Positions 40,918 through 49,388 are shown, counted from the first letter of the stretch. The stretch: DNA of 64,000 bases from Aristaeella lactis (GCF_018118585.1 NZ_CP069421.1:620001-684000), one strand, 5' to 3'. The notes: generated by a model from the sequence alone, not told the origin. Numbers and translations: made by a program.

Positions 40918-43179
40918 TCAGGGTACAAGATACGGGGTAACCGTATATGAATCTTGCTCAAAATGAACGGTGACAGCACCGCATTCGGCTGAGCCATAAA
41001 CCGGAATACCGCCGGTACGGGAACGGAAATCATCCAGTCGGGAAACTGACCTGCAGGTGAGCAGTATGGCATCCGGCGATACTGAGGAAAGAAAAGCAGG
41101 CCCTGTGGAGGAAGCGGAACCGTGGTGGGCTGCTTTCAGGATATCGGTCGGAGCGGCACAATAGATTTCATAAATACCGGAAAGATCCCCTGTCTGCAGA
41201 AGTACTGTTCCGTTCAGCGTCAGGCGGGATACCAGGGAATAGTTGTTGGCATCCTGGCCGGGACGTGTTTTTCCTTTTTCAGGCCAGAGCACAGTCAGTG
41301 TGCCGGAAGGCAGCTGAAGAACATCCCCGCGGGAAAGTTCCCGTATCTCCGTGCCCTTCATCTGCAGCTCCTGAAGCAGCGCAGCCATATCAGGATGAAT
41401 ATCCTGTTCCAGAGCTCCGGCAGGAAGAAGGATAAGCCGGATGGGAATCTCATCCTGAATCAGGGAATGAAGGCCACCCGCATGATCTGTGTGCAGGTGT
41501 GTCAGGATAACAGCATCCGGGGTCAGACGCCGGGAGCGCAGGAAGCCGCTGAGAATACTGTTATCCTCCCCGGTGTCCATGACATAAACTTTATCGTTGT
41601 CCCAAAGCACCGCCGCGTCAGCGTTTCCGGCGCTGAGCTGTATATATTCCGTTACGTTATGGGAAACAGGAAGCAGGGAGACAACCAGCGCAGCCGCACC
41701 GAGGGACAGCAGTACGGCGCGTACCCCGCGGTGCAATCGGATAAACCAGCAGAAGCCGAGAAAGAGAAGCACAAGAGCGGCTCCTGTCAGGACATTCGGA
41801 GTATGAATCCATACTGTAAGCCCCGGAAGGGAGCCGAGACGGCGTATTCCGGAAAGAAGCAGGCCGGTGACGGCGGATACCGGACCGGAAAGCAGGCCGG
41901 AAAGAAACGGTACCGGGAGGAAAAGAAGCGTCAGCCAGAAAAGGGTAATCAGTATTCCCGAGATCAGCATAGCCGGCAGGTTGATCAGGAAGACCAGGAG
42001 CGGAAGCCGCTGGAAAGAAGCAAGCTCCGGAAGCAGCATACCAAGCTGTATGCCAAAGGTCAGGACCAGCGATTCCAGGATATAACGCAGGAAACGGCTT
42101 CGAAGGGACCTGCAGCGGGCGGCGATCGGTGAAAACCAGACAAGGCCGAACATGGCGCCGAAGGTCAGCTGGAAGGAAACCGAAGTAACCTGGACCGGTG
42201 AGAAAAGCGTCATAATGAAAAGCGCCGCACTGAGCAGATGCAGTCCTGAACGGGGCCGGTTCAGAATACGGCCTTCCTGATTCAGAAGGAGAAGCAGGGA
42301 GGCACGGATCACAGGCTGGTTCATACCGCATAGCGCCGCGTAAAAGCCAAGCACTGCCGCATAAAGGCACAGCCGAAGTCCCTGCCGCAGTCTCAGCAGG
42401 CGGAACAGCAATGCCATCGCGCCGATCAGGATGCCCACATGAAAGCCGCTTACAGAAAGAATGTGGGCAATGCCAAGCCGGGAAAAAGCCTGACGGTCTT
42501 CTGAGGGGATCAGGGAACGCATTCCCAGCAGCATCGCGGACGCATAACCGCCTGTCTCCACACCGAGATGACTGATGAAGGCGCATGAAAGCCGGTGGCG
42601 AAGCGCAGCGACAGAACCCGCAAAAGAAAAGGAATCCGGATCCTGAACGGACAGGTTATCGCAGCCGTATACGCACACCGTGATGCCTCGCTGGAGCAGG
42701 GCTTCCCGGAAATCATATCCGTCCGGATTATCCGCCCCCCGGGGATGATACAGAGAAGCACGGAAATGGACTTCTTTGCCCGGAACCAGCGAGGTCTGCT
42801 GTTCATCAGCATAAAAAGTCCAGTAAAGCCCGCCGGATAGAGGCCGGTCATCCAGGGTGACGTCAGACAGGTATACCCTGTGCTGGCCGAAAGATCCGTA
42901 AGTGATTTCGTCCGATATAATCCCGCGGACGGTATAGTCTGCTTCCGGCGGCAGGCCGGGATGAAACGCGATACAGCCGGCACAGACGCCCAGGGCAAGG
43001 GAAAAGGCAATACAGGCGGAAAAACGCTGCCATTCCTTCAGCAGGAGGACGGCGGAAAGCGCCAGGATACAGGCAAGTACAGGAAGAACCAGGCCGTCTG
43101 TTCCTCTGCCGATGAATACACCCGCGACAAGGGCTATTGCCGCGGGCGGGAGCAGCCAGCCCCGCTGCAGCTTATTCAC
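40918..43179 (-). CDS. comEC: DNA internalization-related competence protein ComEC/Rec2
   Basis: This 753-aa membrane channel imports single-stranded DNA during transformation. The N-terminal DUF4131 part is followed by the competence core (AHILSVSGFHVGILIGAMAL near residue 235, the ComEC signature; QPVIRASLLLLLNQEGRI) with about ten membrane helices. The C-terminal metallo-beta-lactamase-like domain has LTHLHTDHAGGLHSLI (residue about 555) and HHGSASSTGPAFL. All parts are present and the frame is intact, so the gene is probably functional. The start is GTG at 43179, overlapping the stop of the MBL gene by four bases (GTGA). Other competence genes are not in the window. Confidence 0.95.
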   Translation of the reverse strand: MNKLQRGWLLPPAAIALVAGVFIGRGTDGLVLPVLACILALSAVLLLKEWQRFSACIAFSLALGVCAGCIAFHPGLPPEADYTVRGIISDEITYGSFGQHRVYLSDVTLDDRPLSGGLYWTFYADEQQTSLVPGKEVHFRASLYHPRGADNPDGYDFREALLQRGITVCVYGCDNLSVQDPDSFSFAGSVAALRHRLSCAFISHLGVETGGYASAMLLGMRSLIPSEDRQAFSRLGIAHILSVSGFHVGILIGAMALLFRLLRLRQGLRLCLYAAVLGFYAALCGMNQPVIRASLLLLLNQEGRILNRPRSGLHLLSAALFIMTLFSPVQVTSVSFQLTFGAMFGLVWFSPIAARCRSLRSRFLRYILESLVLTFGIQLGMLLPELASFQRLPLLVFLINLPAMLISGILITLFWLTLLFLPVPFLSGLLSGPVSAVTGLLLSGIRRLGSLPGLTVWIHTPNVLTGAALVLLFLGFCWFIRLHRGVRAVLLSLGAAALVVSLLPVSHNVTEYIQLSAGNADAAVLWDNDKVYVMDTGEDNSILSGFLRSRRLTPDAVILTHLHTDHAGGLHSLIQDEIPIRLILLPAGALEQDIHPDMAALLQELQMKGTEIRELSRGDVLQLPSGTLTVLWPEKGKTRPGQDANNYSLVSRLTLNGTVLLQTGDLSGIYEIYCAAPTDILKAAHHGSASSTGPAFLSSVSPDAILLTCRSVSRLDDFRSRTGGIPVYGSAECGAVTVHFEQDSYTVTPYLVP

Positions 43180-43892
43180 AGACTGATGACAGCGCCGGCT
43201 TCAGCCAGTTTTGCGCGGGGGAAAACAGAACGGGCTTCCTCCAGCAGGATCCGGCGGGGATACAGGGGATTGAGATGGGTGATGATGAGATCATCCGCCC
43301 CGGCTTCCTGCGCGAGACGCGCGGCAAGCTCCGCGGAAAGATGGGGTTTCTGATCTGACCAGCTGTCAGAAGGGAATAATCCGTCCGCCAGGAGCAGACT
43401 GCAGCCGCGGTAGTCATCCGCAAGGGAGGACAGGGTATTGGTATCTCCGGTATAGCCGAAGGTTTTCCCGTCACAGGACAGGCAGTAGCCTACAGAAGGG
43501 ACAGGATGCCTGGCAGCGTTGACCCTGACTTCAGTCCCGTTCACATTCAGAACCTGTCCCGCGGATACTTTTGTAAAGGCAAAGCAGGGAACAGAGGACA
43601 CAAGCTGAAAGACCGGAGAAGAAGGATCTTCCGGTCCGTAAACAGGCAGTACCTGACCGTATGCCTGAAGCCGGTACATCAGTACCGGGATATCCGCCGT
43701 ATGGTCATAATGCCAGTGACTGACAAACAACGCCGAAAGTGTTTCCGGCGCTGTAAGGGATGTCAGCAAACCAAGCACACCGCTTCCCAGATCAAACTGA
43801 AAGAGGCTGTCTCCCGCCTCCAGCAGATAACCGGAGGTTGCTCCGCAGCTTTGGGGAAAAGGACCGTTAATGCCAAGCAGATGCAGTTCCAT
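43176..43892 (-). CDS. MBL-fold metallo-hydrolase, RNase Z-like
   Basis: A 238-aa metallo-beta-lactamase-fold hydrolase with two-metal ligands in VSHWHYDHTADIPVL (the HxHxDH motif, near residue 60), the next His in NAARHPVPSVGYCL, the Asp in GYTGDTN, and the last His in ITHLNPLYPRR. The layout and length fit the ElaC/RNase Z-like branch; the usual long exosite arm of RNase Z is missing, so a nuclease or small phosphodiesterase is more likely than tRNA 3' processing. It is coupled to comEC downstream, and follows the barstar-like gene by 7 bases. Confidence 0.85.
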   Translation of the reverse strand: MELHLLGINGPFPQSCGATSGYLLEAGDSLFQFDLGSGVLGLLTSLTAPETLSALFVSHWHYDHTADIPVLMYRLQAYGQVLPVYGPEDPSSPVFQLVSSVPCFAFTKVSAGQVLNVNGTEVRVNAARHPVPSVGYCLSCDGKTFGYTGDTNTLSSLADDYRGCSLLLADGLFPSDSWSDQKPHLSAELAARLAQEAGADDLIITHLNPLYPRRILLEEARSVFPRAKLAEAGAVISL

Positions 43893-43899
43893 ACCCGGA

Positions 43900-44148
43900 T
43901 CACAGCTCCTTTACGTTTCCGCCGTTATCCCGGAAGACCTCACAGATCACCGAAACGGCTGAAGCGACATCACCGGAACCGGGATCAAAGACCCAGAGGT
44001 TGACCGGCTGTGTCCGTTCGGACAGGCAGTCATTCAGGGCATCCGCGTTCATTCCGTAATAAGAAGGAAGGGACAGCATCTGCTTCAGGGCAAGATGAAG
44101 CTCCCGGGGACTGTCGTACCGGGAACCGTCGATCATTATCGTCTGCAT
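43900..44148 (-). CDS. Barstar-family ribonuclease inhibitor
   Basis: This 82-aa protein has the barstar pattern: an N-terminal strand TIMIDGSRYDSPRELHLALK, then the conserved LPSYYGMNADALNDCL (residues 27-42), the helix that plugs the barnase active site in the known pair, and a C-terminal strand-helix. The family members inhibit secreted ribonucleases. No barnase-like gene is present in the window, so the target is unknown; a lone barstar is common in bacteria and may protect against an outside toxin. It is first in the MBL-comEC-holA operon. The ribosome site CGGAGG precedes the ATG. Confidence 0.9.
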   Translation of the reverse strand: MQTIMIDGSRYDSPRELHLALKQMLSLPSYYGMNADALNDCLSERTQPVNLWVFDPGSGDVASAVSVICEVFRDNGGNVKEL

Positions 44149-44197
44149 AAACAGGCCTCCGAATACAGCAAAATATAACTGTTATGACAACAAAAGA

Positions 44198-44227
44198 ATT
44201 ATAACATAGCGCGGCATCAGCCCACAA
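44198..44227 (-). promoter_or_regulatory. Probable promoter of the barstar-MBL-comEC-holA operon
   Basis: On the - strand TTGTGG (44227-44222), 18-base spacer, TATAAT (44203-44198). The -35 is weak. Confidence 0.4.
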
Positions 44228-44262
44228 CAGAGAAATCTTCCATATGTGAACGATATCGTTTC

Positions 44263-44292
44263 TTGACGGGGCGTTCCGAGGGACGATATACT
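44263..44292 (+). promoter_or_regulatory. Promoter of the YcxB-like membrane protein gene
   Basis: TTGACG (44263-44268), 18-base spacer, TATACT (44287-44292). Transcription would begin near 44299, after a nearby ATG at 44294, so the downstream ATG at 44324 must be the start. Confidence 0.7.
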
Positions 44293-44323
44293 GATGCCAG
44301 CAAGAAAGAAGGGAATAAGTGCC

Positions 44324-44833
44324 ATGGAAGAGCTTGTCATCTCTGTATCCCGGAAGCCGCGCAGATCGGACGTGTTCCTGCTGCGTCTGATGGCTGTTCT
44401 CGGGGTTCTTTTTCTCCTGCAGGGCATCCTGTTTTCCACGGCGTTCATGCTGCCCTGCTTTCTCACAGCACTATGCTATTACTGGTACAGGCATGCGTCA
44501 AAACGGGAATATGAATATACTCTGGACGAGGAAAGCCTGAAGATCGAACGGGTCAGTGATCACGGCCGAAATCTCCTCTACGAAATACCATACGGCAGCA
44601 TAGTGCTTGTCTGCAGGCCGGATTCGGATGAGGCAGCGCCTTACAGAAAAGGCGGGGCGGTCCGCGTGAAAAAGGAAGATTATACCTCCTACCGGGAGGA
44701 TGTGCCGTATTATACCGTTATCGTCAGGGATGAACCCCGGATGCTGAAGCTGCTGATGGACCTGACTCCTGAGGCCATCCGGCTCCTCAGGAGGAGAAAC
44801 CGGGAAACGGTCCGGATCAGCGATACGCAATAA
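44324..44833 (+). CDS. Small membrane protein, YcxB-like
   Basis: A 169-aa protein with two closely spaced membrane helices at residues 20-53 (LMAVLGVLFLLQGILFSTAF and PCFLTALCYYW) and a cytoplasmic C-terminal domain (EYEYTLDEESLKIERVSDHG ... YTVIVRDEPRMLKLL). The strand pattern with a YTLDEESL-type start and a late helix resembles the PH-like YcxB fold, which is found in many small Bacillota membrane proteins of unknown role. The start choice rests on the promoter position: an earlier ATG at 44294 lies upstream of the predicted transcript start. No operon partner. Confidence 0.65.
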   Translation: MEELVISVSRKPRRSDVFLLRLMAVLGVLFLLQGILFSTAFMLPCFLTALCYYWYRHASKREYEYTLDEESLKIERVSDHGRNLLYEIPYGSIVLVCRPDSDEAAPYRKGGAVRVKKEDYTSYREDVPYYTVIVRDEPRMLKLLMDLTPEAIRLLRRRNRETVRISDTQ

Positions 44834-44912
44834 CTGAGAGAACAGTACTGAAAACATAGAACATCCGGAAAATAATCTACCAAAATGTGCATAATATTCA
44901 AACATTTGTCCG

Positions 44913-44942
44913 TTGACAGCCGGACAAACCATCTGCTACAAT
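44913..44942 (+). promoter_or_regulatory. Promoter of the third sugar-importer operon
   Basis: TTGACA (44913-44918), an 18-base spacer, TACAAT (44937-44942) with an extended TGC. The 5' leader is about 100 bases with an AAGGAGA ribosome site. Confidence 0.75.
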
Positions 44943-45047
44943 ACGGTCAGAAGAGATTGTATTTTTTCTGTATTTCAATCAAATGAACGTGATTTCAACA
45001 GCCTTAAAGACGGCTGAAGAAATAAATTGAAAGGAGACTGATATCCT

Positions 45048-46316
45048 ATGACCAAGAAAATCGTTGCCCTTTTTATCGCAATGTGCCTGATGCTTGGCAT
45101 CGCTTCAGCTTTTGCGGAGAAACTGACTGTTACCGCCTGGGACGCGAATTTCAACGGAAACGCGTTGCAGGCAGCCGCGGACGATTACAAAGCCAATGTG
45201 GATCCTGATTTTGAACTGGAGATCAACATTGTGAGCGGCTCCAGCGACGTGGAGAATGATATCACCAACGCCGGCTCCTCCGGTGACTACAGCCTGCTGA
45301 GCGATATCGTGCTTTTCCAGGACCGCTACATCAAGAACTTCGTTGAAAACTATCCTGATGCCTGGGTCAGTCTGGAAGGCGCCGATATCAACTGGGATGA
45401 CATTACCGCTGTCAAGCAGAGCTATTCCACCATTGACGGTGTTCATTACGGCGCACCTGTGGACAACGGCACCGCCATCATGGCATATCGTGTGGACCTG
45501 CTGGAACAGGCCGGATACACCATCGACGACATGAAGGGAATCACCTGGGAGAAATTCCTGGAAGTGGGCAAGGCCGTGTACGAAAAGACCGGCAAGGCCC
45601 TGCTTTCCATGGACGGCAGCGGCAATGACCTGCCTTACATGATGCTGCAGGCAGAAGGCGTCAGCCTCTGGAAGGACGGCAAGCCCTTCATCGTCGGCAA
45701 TGAGAAGCTGCGCAGGGTTGTGGAACTGCTGATCGAAATGGAAAAGGAACATGTGCTGATCCTGTCCAACGACTGGACCGGCTATACCAATGAGACCATC
45801 ATGCAGGACCAGGTGGCCGGCGTGCTGAACGGCAACTGGATCATCCCCACCATGACGCAGGTCGCGGATAATGCCGGAAAGTGGCAGATCACGACCATGC
45901 CGACACTGGACGGCGGCGAAGGATATGCCACCAACGGCGGATCCTCCCTGTATATCACCGGCAACTGCAAGAATGTTGACCTGGCAAAGAAGTTCCTGGC
46001 CTACACCTTCGGCGGATCCAAGGAAACCTATGACAACGCGCTGCGTACCGGCGGCGTGGTTACCTGCTGCATCAGCGCGGGCCAGTCTGACGTGTACGGC
46101 GAAGGCGTACCTTTCTTCAACAACCAGCCTGTCTATAAGGATATTACCGAGATGGGCGCCAAGATCATCCCGGTTGAAGAAAGCCCCTTCCATTACGTGC
46201 TGCGCGGATACCTGGGCGTAGCCATGCAGCAGATCAAGGACGGCGCGGATATTGACGCGGCCCTCGAGGAAGCGCAGACCGCCACTGAGTTCTACATGGA
46301 AGGTATGGGTTATTAA
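45048..46316 (+). CDS. CUT1 extracellular solute-binding protein
   Basis: This 422-aa secreted binding protein has a signal peptide (MTKKIVALFIAMCLMLGIAS, cleaved after AFA). The mature protein begins EKLTVTAWDANFNGNALQAA and shows YRVDLLEQAGYTIDDMKGIT and TGYTNETIMQDQVAGVLNGN, typical of family-1 sugar binders. The cysteine in AMCLMLG is not in a lipobox context, so like the other two binding proteins here it lacks a lipid anchor. It heads the operon with the two permeases at 46419 and 47302; a hairpin at 46353 divides them. The ligand is unknown; the sequence type is close to lactose/arabinose-type binders, which is weak evidence. Confidence 0.9.
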   Translation: MTKKIVALFIAMCLMLGIASAFAEKLTVTAWDANFNGNALQAAADDYKANVDPDFELEINIVSGSSDVENDITNAGSSGDYSLLSDIVLFQDRYIKNFVENYPDAWVSLEGADINWDDITAVKQSYSTIDGVHYGAPVDNGTAIMAYRVDLLEQAGYTIDDMKGITWEKFLEVGKAVYEKTGKALLSMDGSGNDLPYMMLQAEGVSLWKDGKPFIVGNEKLRRVVELLIEMEKEHVLILSNDWTGYTNETIMQDQVAGVLNGNWIIPTMTQVADNAGKWQITTMPTLDGGEGYATNGGSSLYITGNCKNVDLAKKFLAYTFGGSKETYDNALRTGGVVTCCISAGQSDVYGEGVPFFNNQPVYKDITEMGAKIIPVEESPFHYVLRGYLGVAMQQIKDGADIDAALEEAQTATEFYMEGMGY

Positions 46317-46352
46317 TTCCATCATTCCTTTCTGAGCTCTCAGAAAAACCGG

Positions 46353-46380
46353 CAGGGAACCGGAGTATTCCGGTTCCCTG
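46353..46380 (+). terminator. Hairpin between binding-protein and permease genes
   Basis: CAGGGAACCGGA pairs perfectly with TCCGGTTCCCTG around GTAT. The sequence after it (ATTCTTC) is a poor T run, so it is more likely to protect the upstream mRNA or partly attenuate than to terminate fully. Confidence 0.6.
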
Positions 46381-46418
46381 ATTCTTCATTGAATACAGCA
46401 ACGGGAGGAAAAGCCCCG

Positions 46419-47318
46419 ATGAAAAAGAAAAAAGGCTTCGGCCTTCTGGCAAAGCAGAAAGCGGCCGGATGGGGATTCCTTGCCCCGGCCAGCATCCTGA
46501 TCTTTGTCATGAGCTTCTATCCCATGGTGAGGGCGTTCATCACTTCCCTGCAGACCGGTCCGGCCGCCAAACTGAAATGGGCGGAGCCGCTGTTCAAAAA
46601 CTATACCCGGATGGTGAACGACAAGGTGTTCCTGACCTCTATGGGAAACACCTTCCTGTACCTGCTGATCCAGGTACCGATCATGCTGGTGCTGGCAATC
46701 CTGCTGGCACAGCTGCTGAACAACAAAGACCTGAAATTCCGCGGCCTTTTCCGGACGCTGATTTTCCTGCCCTGCGCAACGGCGCTGGTTTCCTACTCCC
46801 TGATCTTCAAAACCCTGTTTGCCACGGAAGGACTGGTCAATTCCTTCCTGAAGGGAATCGGCATCATCAGTGAGAACATCAACTGGCTGGGGCAGTCCGG
46901 AACCGCAAAGGCTGTTATCATTATCGCGCTGCTCTGGCGGTGGACCGGCTATAATATGGTTTTCTTCCTGGCCGGCCTGCAGAACATAGAGTATTCAGTG
47001 TATGAGGCGGCGAACATTGACGGCGCGAGCGGCTGGAAAACCTTCTGGCATATCACGGTACCGCTGCTTCGGCCTGTGATCGTCATGACGGGCATCATGT
47101 CCATCAACGGTACACTCCAGCTGTTTGATGAGTCTGTAAACCTGACCAACGGCGGACCGGCAAACTCGACGATCACGATGTCCCATTATATCTACAACAA
47201 CGCGCTGGGGCAGGGGGTTGCCAACTTCGGATACGCGTCGGCCCTGTCCTTCATCGTGTTCATCCTGGTAGCCATTCTGGCGTTTATCAACCTGAAGGTA
47301 GGTGATACACGTGATTAA
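46419..47318 (+). CDS. CUT1 sugar ABC transporter permease, MalF-like
   Basis: This 299-aa permease has a short Lys-rich start (MKKKKGFGLLAKQKAAGWGF), six membrane helices and the EAA loop YEAANIDGASGWKTFWHITV near residues 197-216. The C-terminal ending with INLKVGDTRD is followed directly by the next permease, which overlaps it by 17 bases. The start was set at ATG 46419 with GGGAGGAA nine bases upstream; an ATG-like start further up would lie in the hairpin region. It forms the importer with the binding protein at 45048. No ATPase gene is linked. Confidence 0.92.
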   Translation: MKKKKGFGLLAKQKAAGWGFLAPASILIFVMSFYPMVRAFITSLQTGPAAKLKWAEPLFKNYTRMVNDKVFLTSMGNTFLYLLIQVPIMLVLAILLAQLLNNKDLKFRGLFRTLIFLPCATALVSYSLIFKTLFATEGLVNSFLKGIGIISENINWLGQSGTAKAVIIIALLWRWTGYNMVFFLAGLQNIEYSVYEAANIDGASGWKTFWHITVPLLRPVIVMTGIMSINGTLQLFDESVNLTNGGPANSTITMSHYIYNNALGQGVANFGYASALSFIVFILVAILAFINLKVGDTRD

Positions 47319-48156
47319 GGCTGCAACGATCCGGAAACCGGCGGTTTCCCATATTCAGCGCAAGCTGATCCCAAGCTATATCTTCCTGACGATCATGTCG
47401 ATCCTGTCCGTGTTCCCGCTGTACTGGATGTTTACCGCCGCGACGAACACATCTCTGGAAGTGGCACAGGGTAAAGTCTGGTTCGGCAATTACCTGGCGG
47501 AGAACTACAAGAACCTGATTGACCAGCAGAACCTGTGGCAGGCGATGGGGAATTCCTTCTTCTACGCGATTGTCCAGACACTGGCGACACTGCTGATCTG
47601 CTCCCTGGCTGGATACGGTTTTGAATTGTATCACGACAGGGGAAAGGACCGGCTGTTTGCCATCCTGCTACTGGCTATGATGGTTCCCCAGGTAGCCACG
47701 CTGATTCCGCTGTTCACCATGATCTCCCAAATGAAGCTGCTGAACAGCGTACTCGCGTTTATCATCCCCGGACTGGCTACCCCGTTCATGATCATGATGT
47801 TCCGGCAGAATTCACGGAATTTCCCCATGGACACCATGGAGGCGGCCCGGATTGACGGGTTGAGCGAGATCGGGATCTTCTTCCGGATGTATATTCCGAT
47901 GATGAAGGCTACCTACGCGGCATCCGCGGTTATCATATTCATGAACAGCTGGAATGCCTATATGTGGCCCAGGACAGTTATGAAAGGGAACGCGGTCCAG
48001 ACCATGCCGATGCTGATCGCCAATATGTCGAACGGATACGCAGTAGACTATGGTATGCTGATGCTGGGCGTTCTGTTCTGCTCCCTGCCGACCATTATTG
48101 TGTTCTTTGTGCTGCAGAAGCAGTTCGCAGAAGGCATCACGGGTTCTGTAAAATAG
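47302..48156 (+). CDS. CUT1 sugar ABC transporter permease, MalG/LacG-like
   Basis: A 284-aa permease with the N-terminal helix SYIFLTIMSILSVFPLYWMF, the conserved NYLAENYKNLIDQQNLWQAM, EAA loop MDTMEAARIDGLSEIGIFFR, and the ending LQKQFAEGITGSVK, the classic MalG tail. The start is GTG, either at 47302 (used here) or at 47311; both lie inside the upstream permease gene, and AGGTG at 47300 fits the second. It is the last gene of the operon, followed by a UUCG-loop terminator. Confidence 0.92.
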   Translation: MIHVIKAATIRKPAVSHIQRKLIPSYIFLTIMSILSVFPLYWMFTAATNTSLEVAQGKVWFGNYLAENYKNLIDQQNLWQAMGNSFFYAIVQTLATLLICSLAGYGFELYHDRGKDRLFAILLLAMMVPQVATLIPLFTMISQMKLLNSVLAFIIPGLATPFMIMMFRQNSRNFPMDTMEAARIDGLSEIGIFFRMYIPMMKATYAASAVIIFMNSWNAYMWPRTVMKGNAVQTMPMLIANMSNGYAVDYGMLMLGVLFCSLPTIIVFFVLQKQFAEGITGSVK

Positions 48157-48177
48157 ACTTTGGTTTGATTTAAACAC

Positions 48178-48204
48178 AAAGAAGGCTTCGGCCTTCTTTT
48201 TTTG
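48178..48204 (+). terminator. Terminator of the third sugar-importer operon
   Basis: AAAGAAGGC pairs with GCCTTCTTT around a TTCG tetraloop, followed by a T run. Confidence 0.9.
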
Positions 48205-48208
48205 TATC

Positions 48209-48235
48209 AAAAAAGGAGATGCGTCACGCATCCCC
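48209..48235 (-). terminator. Terminator of the ylxM-ffh-trmD operon
   Basis: On the - strand GGGGATGCG pairs with CGCATCTCC (one G-U) around TGA and is followed by TTTTTT. It lies directly beyond the stop of the membrane-protein gene. Confidence 0.85.
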
Positions 48236-48258
48236 GAAGCAGCAATTGGTGAAAGGAA

Positions 48259-48639
48259 TCAGATCCCTTTTCCTGTACGGATGGAAAAGGCGAGCATATA
48301 GGCGGCAAAAGCGCTTTCCGCGGTGATTACCCGTGTGTCACGGGTGGCCAGCAGCCGCAGGACCGGAAGGTTCTGACCCACCTGCTGGGAAGCCAGGAAC
48401 TGGTACAGCAGGACAAGCAGGATCACAGCCGCGGGGATCCACAGAAGCCAGGCAAAGGGTTCCCGCAGACGGGTCGCGCCGGCCAGCGGCAGAAGCAGCG
48501 CCAGCATCACGCCCATAACCGCGCCAAGCAGCAGGGAGCCGAAAAACGGATCCATGGAGCTGAAAAGCGGAAACAGCAGGCACAGCAGGAGCAGCATGCC
48601 CAGCGGTACAAGCAGGACTGTCAGTTTTCTGAGGAACAC
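48259..48639 (-). CDS. Small membrane protein at the end of the trmD operon
   Basis: I do not recognise a family. The 126-aa protein is mostly membrane helix: residues 7-27, 32-54, 64-84 by eye (KLTVLLVPLGMLLLLCLLFP; SLLLGAVMGVMLALLLPLAG; WLLWIPAAVILLVLLYQFLA). A short C-terminal cytoplasmic tail ends SIRTGKGI. The start is GTG at 48639, overlapping trmD by 19 bases, with GGAAGGAG 11 bases upstream. It is in the place where rplS usually follows trmD in Bacillota; rplS is not here. Confidence 0.6.
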   Translation of the reverse strand: MFLRKLTVLLVPLGMLLLLCLLFPLFSSMDPFFGSLLLGAVMGVMLALLLPLAGATRLREPFAWLLWIPAAVILLVLLYQFLASQQVGQNLPVLRLLATRDTRVITAESAFAAYMLAFSIRTGKGI

Positions 48640-49388
48640 GGTTCGTTCATCTCCTTCCGGATTTCATCAAGCATGATCAGGTCTTTCTCATCCAGCGGGG
48701 CGGTTTCAAGCAGGTCCGGACGATGCTTCATGGTGGCTTTCAGGCTTTCCCGGCGCCGCCAGGCTTTTATTTTCGCGTGATCGCCGTTCAGAAGTATCTC
48801 CGGGACTTCCATCCCTTCCAGCATCCGGGGACGGGTATACTGGGGATATTCCAGAAGACCGTCGGAGAAGGATTCCTCTTCCGGGCTGTCGGAACTGCCC
48901 AGGACACCGGGAATAAAACGGGCCACGCAGTCCACCAGGACCATGGCGGCCGTTTCCCCGCCGGTCAGGATATAATCACCGATGGAGATCTCCTCATCCA
49001 CGCAGGCATCCAGCGCCCGCTGGTCCACGCCCTCATAGTGGCCGCAGAGAAGGATCAGTTCCTTTTCCTGTGCCAGTTCGCGGGCCAGGGAAGTGGTCAG
49101 CTTTTTCCCGCGGGGACCCAGGTAGATCCTTTTTGCGGAAGGATACTCAGCGGTTACCGCTTTCATGGCATCCAGGATGGGCTGCGCCATCATGACCATT
49201 CCGGCACCGCCGCCGAAAGGATAGTCATCCGTGTTGTGATGCTTGCTGTTTGAAAAAGGACGAATATCCGTTGTCCGGATATCAATGAGTCCCTGCTCCC
49301 GGGCACGTCCGAGGATACTGGCTGAGAAGAAGCTCTCGAACATTTCCGGGAAGATGGTCAGGATATTGACACGGAAAGCCTCGCTCAT
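48621..49388 (-). CDS. trmD: tRNA (guanine-37-N1)-methyltransferase
   Basis: This 255-aa SPOUT enzyme methylates G37 in tRNAs to prevent frameshifting. Motifs: NILTIFPEMFESFFSASILG, DYPFGGGAGMVMMAQPI (residues 56-72), LCGHYEGVDQRALD with the trefoil knot, and SIGDYILTGGETAAMVLVD. The frame is intact and the length normal. Its start overlaps the rimM end by four bases (ATGA). Confidence 0.96.
   Translation of the reverse strand: MSEAFRVNILTIFPEMFESFFSASILGRAREQGLIDIRTTDIRPFSNSKHHNTDDYPFGGGAGMVMMAQPILDAMKAVTAEYPSAKRIYLGPRGKKLTTSLARELAQEKELILLCGHYEGVDQRALDACVDEEISIGDYILTGGETAAMVLVDCVARFIPGVLGSSDSPEEESFSDGLLEYPQYTRPRMLEGMEVPEILLNGDHAKIKAWRRRESLKATMKHRPDLLETAPLDEKDLIMLDEIRKEMNEPCSSEN

Noticed and set aside
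43176-43892. True RNase Z
   Set aside because: The metal ligands match but the long flexible arm of RNase Z is absent, so only an RNase Z-like MBL hydrolase is called.
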